Positions 52,201 through 62,153 of a stretch of DNA of 64,000 bases are shown here, one piece after another. The first letter of the stretch is position 1. Each line of letters begins with the position of its first letter. Where the stretch lies: assembly GCF_011009015.1 (NCBI RefSeq), contig NZ_CP048878.1, forward strand, positions 6,295,001-6,359,000, in the 5' to 3' direction. The notes below the pieces were generated by a model. The model did no database searches. It saw only the letters and a program-made list of their open reading frames with translations, and was not told where the DNA came from. The DNA is from Spartinivicinus ruber. Its GTDB lineage: Bacteria; Pseudomonadota; Gammaproteobacteria; Pseudomonadales; Zooshikellaceae. A program made the position numbers and the translations under genes.

Positions 52201-54253
52201 CTACTTTCCTTTCTTTATCTCTTAACGGTTGAGTTTCACCATACCAGGCCACTTCTATTCGGTCTGCTGGTACACCCGCATTGGTAAACTGTTTGTGGAT
52301 ATGCCCGGTTCGGGCTTTGGATAGGTCGTAGTTATACTTATCAGTACCTATTGGGCAGGCATGCCCATAAAGTGATAAAGTAACTTTTTCATCTGATTTA
52401 ATTAAGTTGGCAACTGACTCTAGTGGTAAAGTAATTGTTTCATGCTTATCTAGATTGAATGTGATTAAGGTTCTTATTACATAGCGACCATCTTTAAAAC
52501 CACCAGTAACTTTGGCTTTTTTCGCATGGGTTGCTTGACCAATTTTTAACAGGTCATTTTGAATTTTTTTAATTTCTGGCGTTATGGATTCGCCTATTTG
52601 CTCTTTATAACTTTTAATGACATCATCATAAAATGATTTGCTTTCTTCAGCACTTTTAAGCTTCGCATCCAGGTTTTTATAGCTATCTACCAGCCCAGAT
52701 AGACCAGTAACAAATTGATATGCCCCAAACGCACGAGTACCGAAATGAACATACCTTGGCGGTATACTAAACTTTACTCCCATCACATATTCTTGCGCCA
52801 CTTTATCTACGACTTTTTGTGCATCTCTTATGGCAAACTTACTTGGGTTCAACCACTCCCTTACATTAATAACTTGTTTGAACTTTTCAAAGTTCACATA
52901 GTTTTCATATTTTATTTTTTCCATAATATTAGCTAATGATTGCTGACGGAATGGGTGAAGTGCACCATCAGTCAACATAGCTTCAATACGTTGGATTTTC
53001 TTTAAGTTATTTGCATAGGTTTGCTGATCTTTTAACGCTGTCTGTAAGCCTTGCCAAGTAGCCTGAATCGCCTTAGCCTCAAAACCAATCCGCATTACTA
53101 AGGCAGCTTCTGTATAGCCTTGGTCAGTTAAAACCGTGTCAATTAGCTTGGTACTATTATCAATTAATCCTGGGGTATCCACCTTGCCACTGCTGACGGA
53201 AGTATAGGCACTGGTCATAATACCTTCAGCCAAGGCCGAATATTCATGACGCACTTTCATATCATGTAAATAAGGGGTTAAACCAGGCCCAGCTGTTTTA
53301 CCATCAATTTTCCCCTTAGTCATATCTCGGGTAATTTTGATAACATCCCGAAACACCTCAGGGAATTGCTTAATTAAAGCTTCTTCCAAATGAATCGGAT
53401 CTGCATTTAACATACAGATATCAGCGGTAGGGTTTCGAATATCGAATTTGATTTGTTCTTTTAGTTCATAGAAATAAAATCCTAGTTTATTTTTTGTAAA
53501 ACTGTATTGACTATTTTCTATATCACCTTTTGCATCATCAGAAAATATAATTCTTATATTATAAAGTCCTTCATTAATATTTTTACCCTCTGTATCTATA
53601 GTAATAAATACCGGGGTTTCGTTATCATCTTTTTGCATACCTCCTTTAATTTTACTATCACTCTCAACCTCATTATGCTTCCACATTTCAATAGTAGCAT
53701 CATTAAAAATAGAGTTTTTAGAGAATGACAGTATCACTACTTTAACCCTAGGCAGGATAAATCCTTCTATTACCTTGCTTTTGTGTGCATTATACCAACT
53801 TTCATAATGCTTACCCTTATCGCCCTCACTTGGCTTTTCTAACAAGTCACCAGTGATCTTAGTATTTAATTTAATCCCTTTACTTTTTTTTAACTGCTGA
53901 CTAGTGATACATTCCTCTATTTTTTCTAAAAAACTATCCTGGCCATATATAGCAAATAACTTAGCTATAGTATCCACAGGAGGAAAATAAAAATAAGTTG
54001 CTTCCTCCTTAGAAAAATTTCTTATCCTACTACCCTGAGTAAAGTCCCCATCAACTCTATTAATATAACCATCATCATTAGTGGCCAATAAAGCTGTTTT
54101 ATCTTTTTTATCTACTACAGGGCTTTTGGCAATAAATAGGGTATTAATCAATGGCCGAGCGGTACCTGAAACTACTCCTTGAGTATCATAAATACCTGAT
54201 AACAAATAAACTGTTTTTAACGCATGTACTTCAGCTAATTTTTTACTTGACAT
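49253..54253 (-). CDS. very large protein with an OmpA-like domain (function unknown)
   Basis: 1666 residues, no signal peptide. An OmpA/MotB-like peptidoglycan-binding module is read at about 590-700 (LITFNLDK, LYGHACPIGTDKYNYDLSKAR, RIEVAWYGETQP, ASRRVEVVL). A hydrophobic stretch follows near 735-760. The first 580 residues contain helical segments; the C-terminal 900 residues are rich in beta-type, aromatic sequence (FPESYLFDKDF, FSGLTAVAPMFRVAEQG, ASKLAENQ) that I do not recognise. It is the third gene of a minus-strand operon after a 523-residue protein and a lipoprotein. The arrangement recalls type VI or polymorphic-toxin effector modules, but no VgrG, PAAR or nuclease motif is seen, so this is a guess. 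Confidence 0.85.
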   Translation of the reverse strand: MSSKKLAEVHALKTVYLLSGIYDTQGVVSGTARPLINTLFIAKSPVVDKKDKTALLATNDDGYINRVDGDFTQGSRIRNFSKEEATYFYFPPVDTIAKLFAIYGQDSFLEKIEECITSQQLKKSKGIKLNTKITGDLLEKPSEGDKGKHYESWYNAHKSKVIEGFILPRVKVVILSFSKNSIFNDATIEMWKHNEVESDSKIKGGMQKDDNETPVFITIDTEGKNINEGLYNIRIIFSDDAKGDIENSQYSFTKNKLGFYFYELKEQIKFDIRNPTADICMLNADPIHLEEALIKQFPEVFRDVIKITRDMTKGKIDGKTAGPGLTPYLHDMKVRHEYSALAEGIMTSAYTSVSSGKVDTPGLIDNSTKLIDTVLTDQGYTEAALVMRIGFEAKAIQATWQGLQTALKDQQTYANNLKKIQRIEAMLTDGALHPFRQQSLANIMEKIKYENYVNFEKFKQVINVREWLNPSKFAIRDAQKVVDKVAQEYVMGVKFSIPPRYVHFGTRAFGAYQFVTGLSGLVDSYKNLDAKLKSAEESKSFYDDVIKSYKEQIGESITPEIKKIQNDLLKIGQATHAKKAKVTGGFKDGRYVIRTLITFNLDKHETITLPLESVANLIKSDEKVTLSLYGHACPIGTDKYNYDLSKARTGHIHKQFTNAGVPADRIEVAWYGETQPLRDKERKVDFVASRRVEVVLSVPGGELIFRPSREAMQNLEQARQLQVNAYFDYHQAQIEMLWAIFDAACGIAAMFPQTMLIANCLMLFKDASKALVSATEYIDDLLGDNLLNEYIDYHRLEKDIGTKSLYNRKFIQIVKQDEKQVDYLKFLNNQYRIRAEVLNSLIKLIIRAAYQYKSLGYVIMNGGEFSPNYAEYKKQLEKLHIDKFINFFVLNSEWSYPHDNQFHYPLDQFWMDYLGMPDVWDNSGEYKVDKSLLSTKFEESSKNVMRKNWMLHSSRLRIPIPMPNFDEKMMLANFQSCFPIHGVGSPSIESLMMDLDINYAGMDISIYKYTGVYIKPAIIENNPEWMPLVDYLQSLESKDRSVSPFDEIRVIIVLKKDEEYTKEQGKPEHYLERAIPVSLRPVRMVNAFAELEGPVYTDVTQKLTDIDLLPEESQFKGHYGCVFYLRYRFGERRIIPGIKPMTQSQLFDFFDKSEWNSKTNKLEMQYKLEVTVGRNRKTTRPIRVEGTDENFTQRNKDILDGVGVTDVVNIGGAVAKIGRNLYDNYKVAESFNENFCLSINPDRSKALRDEEGNWIKNLFPESYLFDKDFMLSKERDYQFPKLFSGLTAVAPMFRVAEQGSFFISAKYAYGLSGTKFSGKNDKADHKTMLKEFDWNDKVELGLLAFVEKIDEEMYKKMGHSWQQLTCAYDLSEEGDTSTVGPTVNTTLTYLGTLKVDAKLKTNSSGGYMGIATVDIIIDESNYTFIASKLAENQSLLNTYQLAPMLSMLNSSDSLIKKQLLEIIKPHISGKMSATVKNKMELHVYASVENLSYKTPAGYEVDGLRPFGKKAISDGFFDWLLGADDKVDLKTNKMHDFKFWIKNLRSQGKSGLSDKHVKKYDDGLFYIPAPKNFADPKTCPWARDSDDPKEREKAKSGAFDLTRDKRWVDKVGTVTPNKLPNLPTTNNAIKWYFYGEFDKSKGTNYRKMAIKKWVEDGVSAKDPSVLN

Positions 54254-54267
54254 CCTAGAAACCTTGT

Positions 54268-55239
54268 TTATAGGTTATAAAACTCATATTGGTTTTTTGA
54301 ACCGCCAGCCTTTGAAAATTTACTTATATTCTCAACATCCTGAATTCTTCCAACACTAAAGTCTATAAAACCAAAAAAATTGAGCCAAATTTTATTATAA
54401 GACTTCAAATCAAAACCTAGTAAATTACCAACACTCCCATCTAATTTTATTAGTTCTTTTTCCGGGCTATCTATATTAGCTACAATAAAACCTTCGTTTG
54501 TTTGATATCCAAAGACTTTCCCATTCTTATATTTAATTAAACCTCTATGATCTACACTACCATATTCTTTTTCATACATTTTTTTTCCAGTTTCAACATC
54601 ACGAATAATTATTTTTTTATTTCGCGTGAATACAAATTTAGTGTCCTTATCCATTAAAATAAACGAGTTACCATGTTCCTCATATTTAGTGACTACTTCA
54701 AGCTTATTGGTAGGTACATGATACTTTTTCATATTACCTGCCTCATTGAAGTATACTGTTTTACTGTCTTGACTCCATTCAAAAGAGGGGATAACAGGTC
54801 CAAAGCTCATTACTTTCAGTTGCTTTGCCTTAATATCATAAAGCTGCTTTTCATAACGCTCACCATCATCAACAGCCATAGCCACATAACGACCGTCTGG
54901 TGAAGGCTTACTATCTCGAACAATTCCTTTTATTAAGTTTCCTGGAACTCTAATTTTTAAATCAGAAAAATCTGGCTTAGCACTCCATATTTCCATCTGA
55001 TGTTTCGTTTCTAGTCCACTAGGTGAGTCATCCCATACAAACTGTATTCTAGGGCTATCATAGCTTTTTGGATCTTGCCAAACCTCTTCTTCTAGCTTTA
55101 AGCCTAAAAGATCTGCCTGGGTTAATGTTATTTTTTGTTCTTGTTGACTAGTCTCTTTGCTTGAAGAGGATTGTTCTTCACTACAACCTGCAATTATAAA
55201 CAGGGATAGAAAAAATATTGATAGTTGTTTTTTCATCAA
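54268..55239 (-). CDS. lipoprotein with TolB-like beta-propeller repeats
   Basis: 323 residues. The signal peptide LSIFFLSLFIIAGC ends with a lipobox (IAGC) and is followed by a Ser/Glu/Gln linker (SEEQSSSSKETSQQEQ). The rest has repeated strands such as KPSPDGRYVAMAVDDGE, FEWSQDSKTVYFNEAGN and KFVFTRNKKIIIRD, the PD40/WD-like pattern of TolB-type propellers. The residue after Cys is Ser, consistent with outer-membrane sorting. It lies 14 bp after the large OmpA-domain gene's start region and 23 bp from the 523-residue gene, in one operon. An immunity-like or assembly role is possible. Confidence 0.85.
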   Translation of the reverse strand: MMKKQLSIFFLSLFIIAGCSEEQSSSSKETSQQEQKITLTQADLLGLKLEEEVWQDPKSYDSPRIQFVWDDSPSGLETKHQMEIWSAKPDFSDLKIRVPGNLIKGIVRDSKPSPDGRYVAMAVDDGERYEKQLYDIKAKQLKVMSFGPVIPSFEWSQDSKTVYFNEAGNMKKYHVPTNKLEVVTKYEEHGNSFILMDKDTKFVFTRNKKIIIRDVETGKKMYEKEYGSVDHRGLIKYKNGKVFGYQTNEGFIVANIDSPEKELIKLDGSVGNLLGFDLKSYNKIWLNFFGFIDFSVGRIQDVENISKFSKAGGSKNQYEFYNL

Positions 55240-55262
55240 AATACCTTTATTTCACTACTTTA

Positions 55263-56813
55263 TTAGTTAATTTGTTCGCTTTTTTCTGACTGCAAATTTT
55301 TGACTAATAATGACTCATAGCTACGATCACTAAATACATAAAAGGGCAGTTTTCCGTCTTCCTCTTGATCCTGAATCAGATCAAAGTTACCACCTGGTGG
55401 CACGTCTTCAAAAACCAGTTCAACCCACTCGTTATTACCACCTTCTACCAATGCCGATTTCTTTTGCTCTATTTTTAACGAATGTTCCCAGCTGTTGTCT
55501 GACTTACGCAGAGTGAAATAGTAGTTACGATCTTCCGGGGCATGGCAGTCTAGTTCAAAATGTAACCGCAACGTTCTATCTACCGCATCAAGATACACTA
55601 CGGGAAATTTATGCTCTCGATGCTCATCCAAATAGTTTGGGTGTGCCTTCCTCGGATTATCTGGAGGAGGAACCAGTTCTTTAACTTGGTCCAATAAAGC
55701 AGGGGCAACAGGTCCAATAGGCCCGTCATTTAGATCAAAATTTTTGCTGCTTCCATAAATAGCAACCCCGTCAACAGGAGTAGTACGTTTTTCTAGCGCG
55801 ACTGGGTTGGCTTCTAATTGATCAATTTGCTCCCAAGTGAGTGGCTTGCGGGAATACATCATCTTATAACCTGATATCACTGCGCCATTAGCCTTATAAG
55901 GTAGCCAAATGGTGTGGTAAGCCGAGCCTAAGGCTTCTCGATGCTCAGGATCATCTGCAGCAAATTTATTGGTCCGCATACTTCGGTAGTAGTGTAATCG
56001 AGTATCCCGATAGGTTTGATGGTTATAAACCTGCAATTCTCGCCATAACTCACTGCCTTTGAATATATACACCCAACCGCCCTGAGATAGGATATCTGAC
56101 TCTTGTCGTCGCTTATTCTCAGTAATGTAGCCAAGGGGTTTAACTGGAATGATGACATTATCCCACTCATCTTTCTCAGTATCTTTGAGGACGGGTTGCA
56201 CATTGTCAGCAAATGGCAGGTAGAGCGGTGGCTCTGTGGTACCGGCATTTGCTTTATGCATAACAATACGGAGACCCAGCTGCCTGGGTTTATTAGGAAT
56301 ATTACCGATTGTGACTAAACTGCGGTGTAAAGTGCCGTCTTTTTTATAGGGAACAGCGCCTTCCATTAACTCTGTCAGCCCTTCCTGACGATTGCCGTAT
56401 ACCACCACCTGATTCATATCCTGGCAAATACCAGCCACTTCAACGACTATTTTATAGTCAAGATTAGGCTTTTCTTCTGTAACAGAACGGGCTGGCTCAG
56501 GCACATATTCCGGCTCTTTAACCCTAGGCTTCGGATTAAACGGCATTACTGGTATTTCGCCACGTCCACTGACTTGAATCCGTCCAGCTTGCAAAGCCTT
56601 AACAACCCGATCAGCTAAGTTACTCTCAACAGAAGTGCCTACAAAAGAAGCCAGCTTGGTTTCCGCCATTGAGTCGCTTCTAAGACAAGCATCCACAAAC
56701 TGACGCATTTCTGCCTCATTTCTAAACGACTTGCGACTAAATTCGAAGTCTCTTGGCAACCCACGGTGGTGAAATTCATAAGTTTTACCATCAAATGTGA
56801 AGCGTACATACAT
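55263..56813 (-). CDS. uncharacterised 516-residue protein, first gene of OmpA-domain operon
   Basis: 516 residues from MYVRFTFDGKTYEF (ATG 56813, seven codons inside the open frame). The start MYVRFTFDGKTYEFHHRG is compact, followed by a Pro-rich stretch (MPFNPKPRVKEPEYVPEP, about 120-140). The middle part has GGWVYIFKGSELWRELQVYN (about 245-265), which resembles the 'GYLYV...W.E..V' segment in N-terminal regions of VasX-type type VI effectors. The C-terminal half is beta-rich (WLPYKANGAVISGYKMMY, EWVELVFEDVPPGGNFDLI). Sequence similarity is by eye only. The protein may be a partner or adaptor of the large protein downstream. Confidence 0.8.
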   Translation of the reverse strand: MYVRFTFDGKTYEFHHRGLPRDFEFSRKSFRNEAEMRQFVDACLRSDSMAETKLASFVGTSVESNLADRVVKALQAGRIQVSGRGEIPVMPFNPKPRVKEPEYVPEPARSVTEEKPNLDYKIVVEVAGICQDMNQVVVYGNRQEGLTELMEGAVPYKKDGTLHRSLVTIGNIPNKPRQLGLRIVMHKANAGTTEPPLYLPFADNVQPVLKDTEKDEWDNVIIPVKPLGYITENKRRQESDILSQGGWVYIFKGSELWRELQVYNHQTYRDTRLHYYRSMRTNKFAADDPEHREALGSAYHTIWLPYKANGAVISGYKMMYSRKPLTWEQIDQLEANPVALEKRTTPVDGVAIYGSSKNFDLNDGPIGPVAPALLDQVKELVPPPDNPRKAHPNYLDEHREHKFPVVYLDAVDRTLRLHFELDCHAPEDRNYYFTLRKSDNSWEHSLKIEQKKSALVEGGNNEWVELVFEDVPPGGNFDLIQDQEEDGKLPFYVFSDRSYESLLVKNLQSEKSEQIN

Positions 56814-57140
56814 GGAATAAGCACTCCTTAGCAACAGTGCATCCGCATTTAATCAAGAGTGGCATTGTAAACAGGCTTAACCTTGGTGAGTAGTGGTACA
56901 TAGCCAAAATAAACGCTGATTCTCTTGTGTAGTATGTCAACGTTTTAATAACATGGGACTTTTAGGGTTGCCTGCTACTTAGTTTCTATTGATATGTACA
57001 TTCTATGACTTATATAAAGTTAATACGCTACGACTTTAGTACTCTTGCAATTAATCGAAACTAATTCAGCTTTTAGCCAAAGCTTCTATACAAAAAAATT
57101 AAATGATTGAAAACCATAGCAATTGCAAGACACCAATAAA

Positions 57141-57563
57141 ATGACAAGCTATAGAAAAATTTTAACACTCATGTCAACGCTTATTTTTTGGCAATTGCTA
57201 GCTGAAATGACTACTGCTAAGACATTTACAATAACCTCTGAAGACTATCCCCCTATATGACAAAAGTAAGCTCAAAGATAAAGGAGGAGCTTGGGTAGCT
57301 GTAAAAGTGAATAGACATATTAGCCTGTATAAAAAAATCGATTATTTTCGGATGCAAGTAGAGCACGAAAAAAATACCCAGGCATTACTAATGAAATCAT
57401 TTTTGTAGAGCCTGCGATAAAAAAACAATATATATACATTGGTGTATCAAATACAACAGCCAACTATCAAGAAAAGGTTAGAGATATAAATCTAGGACTA
57501 AGAAAAATCATGCTAGATGGAACATTCCAGAAAATAATGAAAGAGCAGCACCAACTGGACTAA
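57141..57563 (+). pseudogene. broken periplasmic solute-binding protein (SBP_bac_3 type) gene
   Basis: A signal-peptide-like start MTSYRKILTLMSTLIFWQLL leads into AKTFTITSEDYPP and is then broken by a stop after Ile. Later frames encode YMTKVSSKIKEEL and, at the end, FVEPAIKKQYIYIGVSN and YQEKVRDINLGLRKIMLDGT with FQKIMKE and a stop at 57561. Both ends match family-3 binding proteins, but the middle 100-150 residues are missing. The flanks 56835-57140 and 57564-57789 hold nothing recognised. Confidence 0.7.
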
Positions 57564-57789
57564 CACCAGATTAGATCAAACATTCCTTCGCCTAATGCTA
57601 CTCACATCAAACTAACACGCATGGTTTAAAACTGGAGTTGACAATTCGTGATCAGCCTCAAGCCCAGTATCTGTGCTAGCTTCTTTTTATTCTTAAACAG
57701 TGAGGTATCATATCCCTCATATATTAGGAGTCACCTATGCCCTTAAATACAGGGTAGGGAAAAGCGTACATTACATATAGAGTACATCA

Positions 57790-59172
57790 ATGAAAAAGGA
57801 ACAACTGATAGCCCAGTTAAAACAGCTTGATTCAACCGTTCTTGCTGAATTCGTTATCAGCTTACTAGGAGAGGACCGTACACTGGATTTAAAAATCGAG
57901 TCCCTTGCTTTACGCTCAAACCCAGAGGGCCTAACTCGCCAAGCAAAAAGCCAAATACAGTCTATTAAGCGTGGTCGCCGGTTTATAGAGTATGGAGAAA
58001 GCTTTCAACTGGCAGGCAGGCTCTCTGCAATCATTGATGATATCGAGCAAGTTATCCTACCTCATAGCCCTAAAAGTGCATTCGAGTTAACTGATTTGTT
58101 GCTTTCCATTCACAGTGATGTGATGAATCGTGTGGATGATTCTGGTGGTGTTATCGGCGGCGAGTTCCTTCGTGCTAATGTGCTGTGGCTAAATGCTGCT
58201 AAAGCCTGGGGAAATAATAACATTGACTGGTTGGCTAAAATCTATGACCTGGTTGAGCAAGAAGACTATGGGGTTTTAGATGCGTTATTACCTAACGCTA
58301 ACTTGCTATTAAATGAGCAACAACTCCGGCAGCTATCCTGGCGCTATGAAAATGAAATACGTACACAATTGAAGAAGGAGGGCACTCATAATAGTTATAC
58401 AAGACCCACTTTCGAACTAATAAAGCTGACTACAAAACTACACCAGGTCGCTCAAGCATTGGCTGATCCCGAGTTATATGAACATGCTACATTACTGCTT
58501 TCACCAACACCTAACTCAATGCAAATCCAAAGCTTGGTTGAGCAATACCTGTTATTTAATCAGGCTGAAAAGGCACTGAAGTGGCTGGATCAACCCTGGA
58601 CAAATGATGAAATTACTCGCTATCAGTTGCTTAATAAAGTTTATGAGCTAATGAATAACAAACCCAAACTGCGGGAAGTCAGAGAAAAAATTTACCAAAC
58701 CACTCAAACAGCTGAAGCACTTAATGAATTAATTGAGTTATTACCAGAAGAAGAAAAACAACAAGTGCTATCTAAAGCAGTCGATGAAGCAGAACAGTGT
58801 AACATGCTTTATATTGCTATTGATAAACTAGTTTATTTAAAGCAATTTGAAAAAGCACAAAACCTAATTTTAAAACGATTTAAAGAATTACCTAGTGTTC
58901 CTTATAAACGTTTAAACGACTATGTAAAAGCATTTGATAAACAAAAATGCTTACTGGCTGTAATAGCATGCTACCGAGTATTAACCGATGATATTCTTGA
59001 TAATGCACACAGCAAAGCCTATAACCACGCAGCTCGTTATCTGAAAAAATTAATAGCATTAGATAGCCAAATTCAAGACTACCAATCTTTAAAAACAGCT
59101 GAAGAGTATTATCAAACCCTTCAAGAACTACATGGAAGAAAACGCAGTTTTTGGAGTAGGGTGAATGACTAA
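57790..59172 (+). CDS. DUF6880-like protein of unknown function
   Basis: 460 residues, all helical in character with TPR-like pairs. The start MKKEQLIAQLKQLDSTVLAEFVISLLGED and the C-terminal AYNHAARYLKKLIALDSQIQDYQ, TAEEYYQTLQELHGRKRSFW match my memory of the DUF6880 family. No catalytic motif is evident. It is the only plus-strand gene in this part and appears to be monocistronic. Confidence 0.75.
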   Translation: MKKEQLIAQLKQLDSTVLAEFVISLLGEDRTLDLKIESLALRSNPEGLTRQAKSQIQSIKRGRRFIEYGESFQLAGRLSAIIDDIEQVILPHSPKSAFELTDLLLSIHSDVMNRVDDSGGVIGGEFLRANVLWLNAAKAWGNNNIDWLAKIYDLVEQEDYGVLDALLPNANLLLNEQQLRQLSWRYENEIRTQLKKEGTHNSYTRPTFELIKLTTKLHQVAQALADPELYEHATLLLSPTPNSMQIQSLVEQYLLFNQAEKALKWLDQPWTNDEITRYQLLNKVYELMNNKPKLREVREKIYQTTQTAEALNELIELLPEEEKQQVLSKAVDEAEQCNMLYIAIDKLVYLKQFEKAQNLILKRFKELPSVPYKRLNDYVKAFDKQKCLLAVIACYRVLTDDILDNAHSKAYNHAARYLKKLIALDSQIQDYQSLKTAEEYYQTLQELHGRKRSFWSRVND

Positions 59173-59340
59173 AATAGTGCTTTTAGCCCTATCTTTTTTT
59201 AAGAGTACTACTTTATAGCCAAAGTGAATCACTTTTAGGAGCAGCCGTTAAGCTAAGAAGCCCTATGAGTTTATGAATATTTTTTACACTTATTTCAAGT
59301 ATGTATGTTTAACATAGTTATACTGAGTGCTTAAGGTGTA

Positions 59341-59730
59341 GGAGTTTCACTATTCACCTCCTTCATCAGCCCCTCCATCTGATGAGCTGCTACCTGAATC
59401 CATGTCTGGACCAAGGGGGGGTAGTAGAATCTGGAGATGAAGATAGATCAGATAGGTTATCCACAACTACAGCACCTGTCACTGCACCAGCAAGAAATGA
59501 GCTGTCACTTGTATCTATGTATGAGCCGACAGATTCAGAGTCATCTTGTATTGATTCGCTTATAGGTAAACCTAGTTTTTTTCGAAGTGAAATATTTTCA
59601 AGCTTAAGGGACTCTATTTCAGACTTCAGTGAAGTGACTTCACGATCTTTAAGCTTAAGTGATCCTTCAAGTTCATTAATTCTGCCAGAGCTAAAAACAT
59701 CATTTATTGAGCTACTATGCTATTTTCATT
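59341..59730 (-). pseudogene. decayed gene for a coiled-coil protein with hydrophobic and Ser/Asp-rich tail
   Basis: On the minus strand an open stretch reads SGRINELEGSLKLKDREVTSL, a Leu/Lys/Glu coiled coil, then SFLAGAVTGAVVVDNLSD (a short membrane-like segment). After a frame shift near 59415 it continues DSGSSSSDGGADEGGE. There is a stop (TAG) at its start and no start codon, so it is probably inactive. Confidence 0.45.
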
Positions 59731-59746
59731 AATAACTAATTATAGA

Positions 59747-59932
59747 TCAAGTTAGGAATCCCCTAATACTTACCTGATATGACCGTTTAATGTCCTTAAT
59801 ACTGGGTAGCCCGCTTGTCCCTGGTGGAACTTCTTGTATCTTGCCGCCAGACTTCAAGAATGCGGCTGTTTGTTCTGCTATCTCTCTGCTTCTTAGTTCT
59901 TTGGGTGTCAGCTGATATTCCTTGCCTGGCAT
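59747..59932 (-). CDS. small conserved hypothetical protein
   Basis: 61 residues, MPGKEYQLTPKELRSREIAE then QTAAFLKSGGKIQEVPPGTS. AAAGGA precedes the ATG by 11 bases. The 'AFLKSGGKIQxIPxGxSG' ending recalls short proteins common in pseudomonads and their phages, but no function is known to me. It lies just upstream of the decayed coiled-coil frame on the same strand. Confidence 0.6.
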   Translation of the reverse strand: MPGKEYQLTPKELRSREIAEQTAAFLKSGGKIQEVPPGTSGLPSIKDIKRSYQVSIRGFLT

Positions 59933-60654
59933 TGCTGGGTGGTCCTTTGTAAGTGTTAGCGGGTTTTAGTATAGGTCAGAGATAAATGGAGAGGTTTAAG
60001 GTTTTATGTCAGGGGGAAGTTTCATGACACTTTTAAATGTCATTAAAAATAGCAAGGGGACCAAGCCAGCTAATCAGCCTATATAGCAATAAATTAGCTA
60101 AAGCTTTAAGAAAAAAATTGGAAAAATAAATAAAGCTTATGTTATTTATAAATTAGAGTAGGCCTACCAGTTTGTATGAACACAAAATGATAGACTGAAT
60201 TGCAAAATACATGCTAATAAATAATAGCATTTTAGTCTATAAATAGGCTGCAATTTTATTTCTATAATTTACAGAAAATACGAGTATCGATTTATCCATT
60301 CCAGTAATCGCTTCAGAATTACTGGTATTGCCGGCTTCATTTTAACTTAAGATCTAGGTTAAAATCTTACAAAAAACAAACAATACTAAAAAAAATTATA
60401 AGTCACAAGCATTGTATATTAGAAAATAAAATATAACAAAAACACAAAAAGCTAATATACAAGCATATTAAACAAAAAAATTTAAATATATTAAAAATAT
60501 ATCTTAATTCAACTGACGTATAAATAAATAAAATAGTAATTTTAACAATTAAATATAATTAATAATTATTAAACAATTTATCTTAAAATAAAAATATAGT
60601 AATAAATAGAAAAGGGTTAAAATATTCAAATAAACCAAAAAACAGATACAAAAA
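59933..60654. other. AT-rich non-coding stretch
   Basis: 722 bp with no convincing frame. From about 60360 to 60640 it is almost entirely A and T. No repeats or DnaA boxes were seen in it; a perfect TTATCCACA lies further left at 59457-59465. Confidence 0.6.
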
Positions 60655-60681
60655 AGCCCGTTAACCAAAGAATAAAGGGCT
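60655..60681 (-). terminator. probable terminator after mnmE
   Basis: agccc (60655-60659) pairs with gggct (60677-60681) over a 17-base loop. In minus-strand sense the stem is followed by TTTTTT. It begins 23 bp beyond the mnmE stop. The short stem makes it moderate evidence. Confidence 0.5.
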
Positions 60682-60703
60682 CAAAACACGGAGATAAAAC
60701 CAA

Positions 60704-62083
60704 TTACTTACCAATACAAAAACTGGAAAAAATTCGTCCAAGTAAGTCATCGGAGGTGAATTCACCAGTAATTTCACTCAGTGATTGCTGAGCAAGCCGT
60801 AAGTCTTCAGCGAGTAATTCTCCCGCACCGTAACTGGTGAGTTGCTGCTTGCCTGTGTATAAGTATTGTTGAGCCTGATTGATGGCTTCTATGTGACGTC
60901 TTCTGGCGGTAAATCCACCTTCTGTTGTGCCTTCAAATCCTATGCAGGCTTTTAGATGACTTTTCAGCTCTTGAATACCTTGTTCTTGCATTGCAGAGAT
61001 TGCGATGGTCATTACACCTTGTGGATTAGTTTTATCCCCAGCACCTTCACCAGTGAGGTCCACTTTGTTTCGGATGATGGTAACTTTATCTAAAGTAGGC
61101 AGTTTATCCACAAACTCTGGCCAGATTTCATGAGGATCTGTTGCTTGAGAAGTACTAGCATCCACCATTAGCAATACTCGATCCGCCTCGCTAATTTCCT
61201 TGAAGGCCCGCTCCACACCGATTTGCTCAACCTTATCGTCACTAGCTCGTAATCCAGCTGTGTCAATGATATGTAATGGTAAACCATCGATGTGGATATG
61301 TTCTCTTAACACATCCCGAGTGGTGCCTTCTATGTCAGTGACGATTGCTGTTTCTCTACCAGACAATGCATTAAGCAAGCTGGACTTACCCGCATTGGGG
61401 CGCCCGGCAATTACTACACTCATGCCTTCACGGAGCATCGCTCCTTGATTAGCTTCTTTCAGTACTGAATCTACATTGTGGATAATTGAATCTAAATCCC
61501 TGGCCACTTTGCCATCAGCCAGAAAATCAATTTCTTCCTCAGGAAAATCGATAGCGGCTTCGACGTAAATGCGCAGCTGAGTCAAGTTTTCCACAAGTTC
61601 GTTGATACGCTTCGAGAAGGCTCCTTGCAGTGAACGAATGGCACTTTTAGCAGCTTGCTCTGATGCGCTATCAATTAGATCTGCAATAGCTTCCGCCTGA
61701 GTTAAGTCAATTTTATCATTGAGGAATGCTCGTTCACTGAACTCTCCTGGTCGGGCATGACGAATTCCCATTGACAGAATTTCTTTCAATATCAGATCCA
61801 ATATGACTGGTCCACCATGCCCCTGTAACTCCAACACATCTTCGCCAGTAAAAGAGTGTGGCCCTTGGAAAAATAAGCTAATGCCTTCGTCTAAAACATC
61901 GTTCCCCAGGCTATAGAATGGCCCGAAATGTGCCATCCTCGGTCTTAATTGAGTTTTTACCAATTGATCAGCTACTTCCCTGGCTTTTGATCCAGACACC
62001 CTAATAATCCCAACCCCACCTCTACCAGGGGGAGTGGCAATAGCAACGATGGTATCAGTATCGAGAGTAGCAATGGAATTCAT
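60704..62083 (-). CDS. mnmE: tRNA modification GTPase MnmE
   Basis: 459 residues. The N-terminal folate-binding domain has [39 protein letters not shown] and [20 protein letters not shown]. The G domain (about 215-375) has [28 protein letters not shown] and RNKVDLT. The C-terminus is the conserved CIGK, where the Cys is typical. With MnmG it modifies wobble uridines. It is downstream of yidC in the same direction, with a terminator between. Confidence 0.98.
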   Translation of the reverse strand: MNSIATLDTDTIVAIATPPGRGGVGIIRVSGSKAREVADQLVKTQLRPRMAHFGPFYSLGNDVLDEGISLFFQGPHSFTGEDVLELQGHGGPVILDLILKEILSMGIRHARPGEFSERAFLNDKIDLTQAEAIADLIDSASEQAAKSAIRSLQGAFSKRINELVENLTQLRIYVEAAIDFPEEEIDFLADGKVARDLDSIIHNVDSVLKEANQGAMLREGMSVVIAGRPNAGKSSLLNALSGRETAIVTDIEGTTRDVLREHIHIDGLPLHIIDTAGLRASDDKVEQIGVERAFKEISEADRVLLMVDASTSQATDPHEIWPEFVDKLPTLDKVTIIRNKVDLTGEGAGDKTNPQGVMTIAISAMQEQGIQELKSHLKACIGFEGTTEGGFTARRRHIEAINQAQQYLYTGKQQLTSYGAGELLAEDLRLAQQSLSEITGEFTSDDLLGRIFSSFCIGK

Positions 62084-62153
62084 AATCTTTATCTGTGTAA
62101 AAGCTAAGAAAGGGAAGTTGATTAAAATGAGTTAACTTATTGATTATAGGCAA

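Noticed and set aside
59382-59732. 116-codon plus-strand frame
   Set aside because: It is antisense to a better-supported coiled-coil frame and has no ribosome site or family match.
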